The translations under genes were made by a program, and so were the position numbers. From NCBI RefSeq assembly GCF_933775445.1, contig NW_026089473.1:434001-498000 (forward strand): a DNA stretch of 64,000 bases, in the 5' to 3' direction. Numbering within the stretch: the stretch's first letter is position 1; each line of letters starts with the position of its first letter. The notes beneath the pieces are model-generated. The model did no database searches, was not told the DNA's origin, and saw nothing but the letters and a program-made list of their open reading frames with translations. Positions 63,141-64,000 of this stretch are shown here, piece after piece. This DNA is from Argentina anserina (Eukaryota; Streptophyta; Magnoliopsida; Rosales; Rosaceae).

Positions 63141-64000
63141 GGCTTCTGATGCGAGTTTCTATTGAATTTGAGAGTTTTGCAAGTGTGGGAGTGTGTTTCT
63201 TTCAAACTGAGTATCTTTACATCGTTTGCGTATCTTTACTATTCCAATTGTGTATCTTTACATCGTTTGCGTATGTTTACTATTCCAATTGTGTATCTTT
63301 ACATCGTTTGCGTATCTTTACTAGTCGAATTGTGTATCTTTTCATTTCTCGTTTGAGTATCTTTCTGTAAGGCTTCTGATGCGAGTTTCTATTGTATTTG
63401 AGAGTTTTGCAAGTGTGGGAGTGTGTTTCTTTCAAACTGAGTATCTTTACATCGTTTGCGTATCTTTACTATTCCAATTGTGTATCTTTACATCGTTTGT
63501 GTATCTTTACAATTCCAATTGAGTGATTTGTTCATTTCTCGTTTGAGTATCTTTCTGTAAGGCTTTCTGATGCGAGTTTCTTTTGAATTTGAGAGTTTTG
63601 CAAGTGTGGGAGTGTGTTTCTTTCAAACTGAGTATCTTTACATCATTTGCGTATGTTTACTATTCCAATTGTGTATCTTTACATCGTTTGCGTATCTTTA
63701 CTATTCCAATTGAGTATCTTTTCATTTCTCGTTTGAGTATCTTTCAGTAAGGCTTCTGATGAGAGTTTCTATTGAATTTGAGAGTTTTGCAAGTGTGGGA
63801 GTGTGTTTCTTTCAAACTGAGTATCTTTACATCGTTTGCGCATGTTTACTATTCCAATTGTGTATCTTTACATCGTTTGCGTATCTTTACTATTCCAATT
63901 GTGTATCTTTTCATTTCTCGTTTGAGTATCTTTCTGTAAGGCTTCTGATGCGAGTTTCTATTGTATTTGAGAGTTTTGCAAGTGTGGGAGTGTGTTTCTT

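Larger units (their letters stand above)
48514..64000 (+). repeat. Satellite DNA array, right part (same family, continues past window end)
   Basis: The same satellite resumes in the same orientation and the same phase directly after the 2029-bp insertion, starting with the second copy of TGAGT, and runs off the end of the window. This part is dominated by 189-bp monomers plus 148-, 230- and 271-bp length variants organised into long higher-order units. The first complete monomer start after the insertion is at 48539; the last before it is at 46316. No unique sequence or gene is seen in this stretch. Confidence 0.97.

Noticed and set aside
1..64000. Telomeric repeats, rRNA genes or tRNA genes within the window
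   Set aside because: No run of TTTAGGG-type repeats and no recognisable rRNA or tRNA sequence was seen in the array or the insertion.
1..64000. CENP-B-box-like motif in the monomer
   Set aside because: The closest stretch (TTCTCGTTTGAG) lacks the required CGGG core, so a centromeric role is not supported by this motif.

Overview
The window is almost wholly one tandemly repeated satellite DNA, read through in a single head-to-tail orientation from base 1 to base 64000 and interrupted once, at 46485-48513, by a 2029-bp insertion. I see no convincing protein-coding gene, tRNA, rRNA or CRISPR array. The host is most likely a flowering plant, probably a eudicot: the insertion has the architecture of a plant LTR-retrotransposon solo LTR, and long, hierarchically organised satellites of this monomer size are typical of plant heterochromatin. 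This is inference; nothing names the species.

The satellite monomer is normally 189 or 190 bp and is itself built of smaller parts. An 84-bp linker (L) is followed by alternating short blocks that all begin GTATCTTT: A (19 bp, GTATCTTTACATCGTTTGC) and B (22 bp, starting GTATCTTTACTATTCC and carrying the palindrome CAATTG), closed by a tail block (T) starting GTATCTTTTCATTTCTCG. The standard monomer is L-A-B-A-B-T. Changes in the number of 41-bp AB pairs give discrete size classes of 148, 189, 230 and 271 bp. Loss or gain of a single A or B block gives 170/171, 254 and 295 bp forms, and a fused form of 276 bp is common from about 21.6 kb onward. By length the window holds roughly 320 monomers.

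Above the monomer there is a third level, higher-order repeats and segmental duplications, different in each zone: a 5-monomer unit of 989/990 bp (867-2845); a 6-monomer unit of 1060 bp (7139-13343, with variant copies); a duplication at 2193 bp offset (14.45-17.9 kb); units of 2397 bp (21.5-25.9 kb) and 2338 bp (25.5-30.15 kb); a 465-bp dimer (32.4-33.4 kb); a 903-bp unit (34.67-36.47 kb); a block repeated at about 8.4 kb offset (28.4-32.1 to 36.9-40.6 kb); a 17-monomer unit of 3502 bp present twice in full and once in part (50093 to about 58 kb); and a block repeated at 1743 bp offset (60.6-63.1 kb). Left of about 18 kb, 190-bp monomers and a distinct set of sequence variants dominate; to the right, 189-bp monomers dominate.

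The insertion at 46485-48513 begins TGATAG, ends CTATCA and is flanked by the 5-bp direct repeat TGAGT. Removing it with one TGAGT leaves a monomer of exactly 189 bp, so it is a clean single insertion into a finished array. There is no internal domain and no second LTR, so a solo LTR is the simplest reading. A TATA-like palindrome and repeated CACGGC motifs suggest that its promoter faces the minus strand, towards the 1-46 kb side of the array.

The many open frames inside the satellite are translations of the repeat: 189 bp is 63 codons, so stop-free frames run on through consecutive 189-bp monomers. They should not be annotated as genes.
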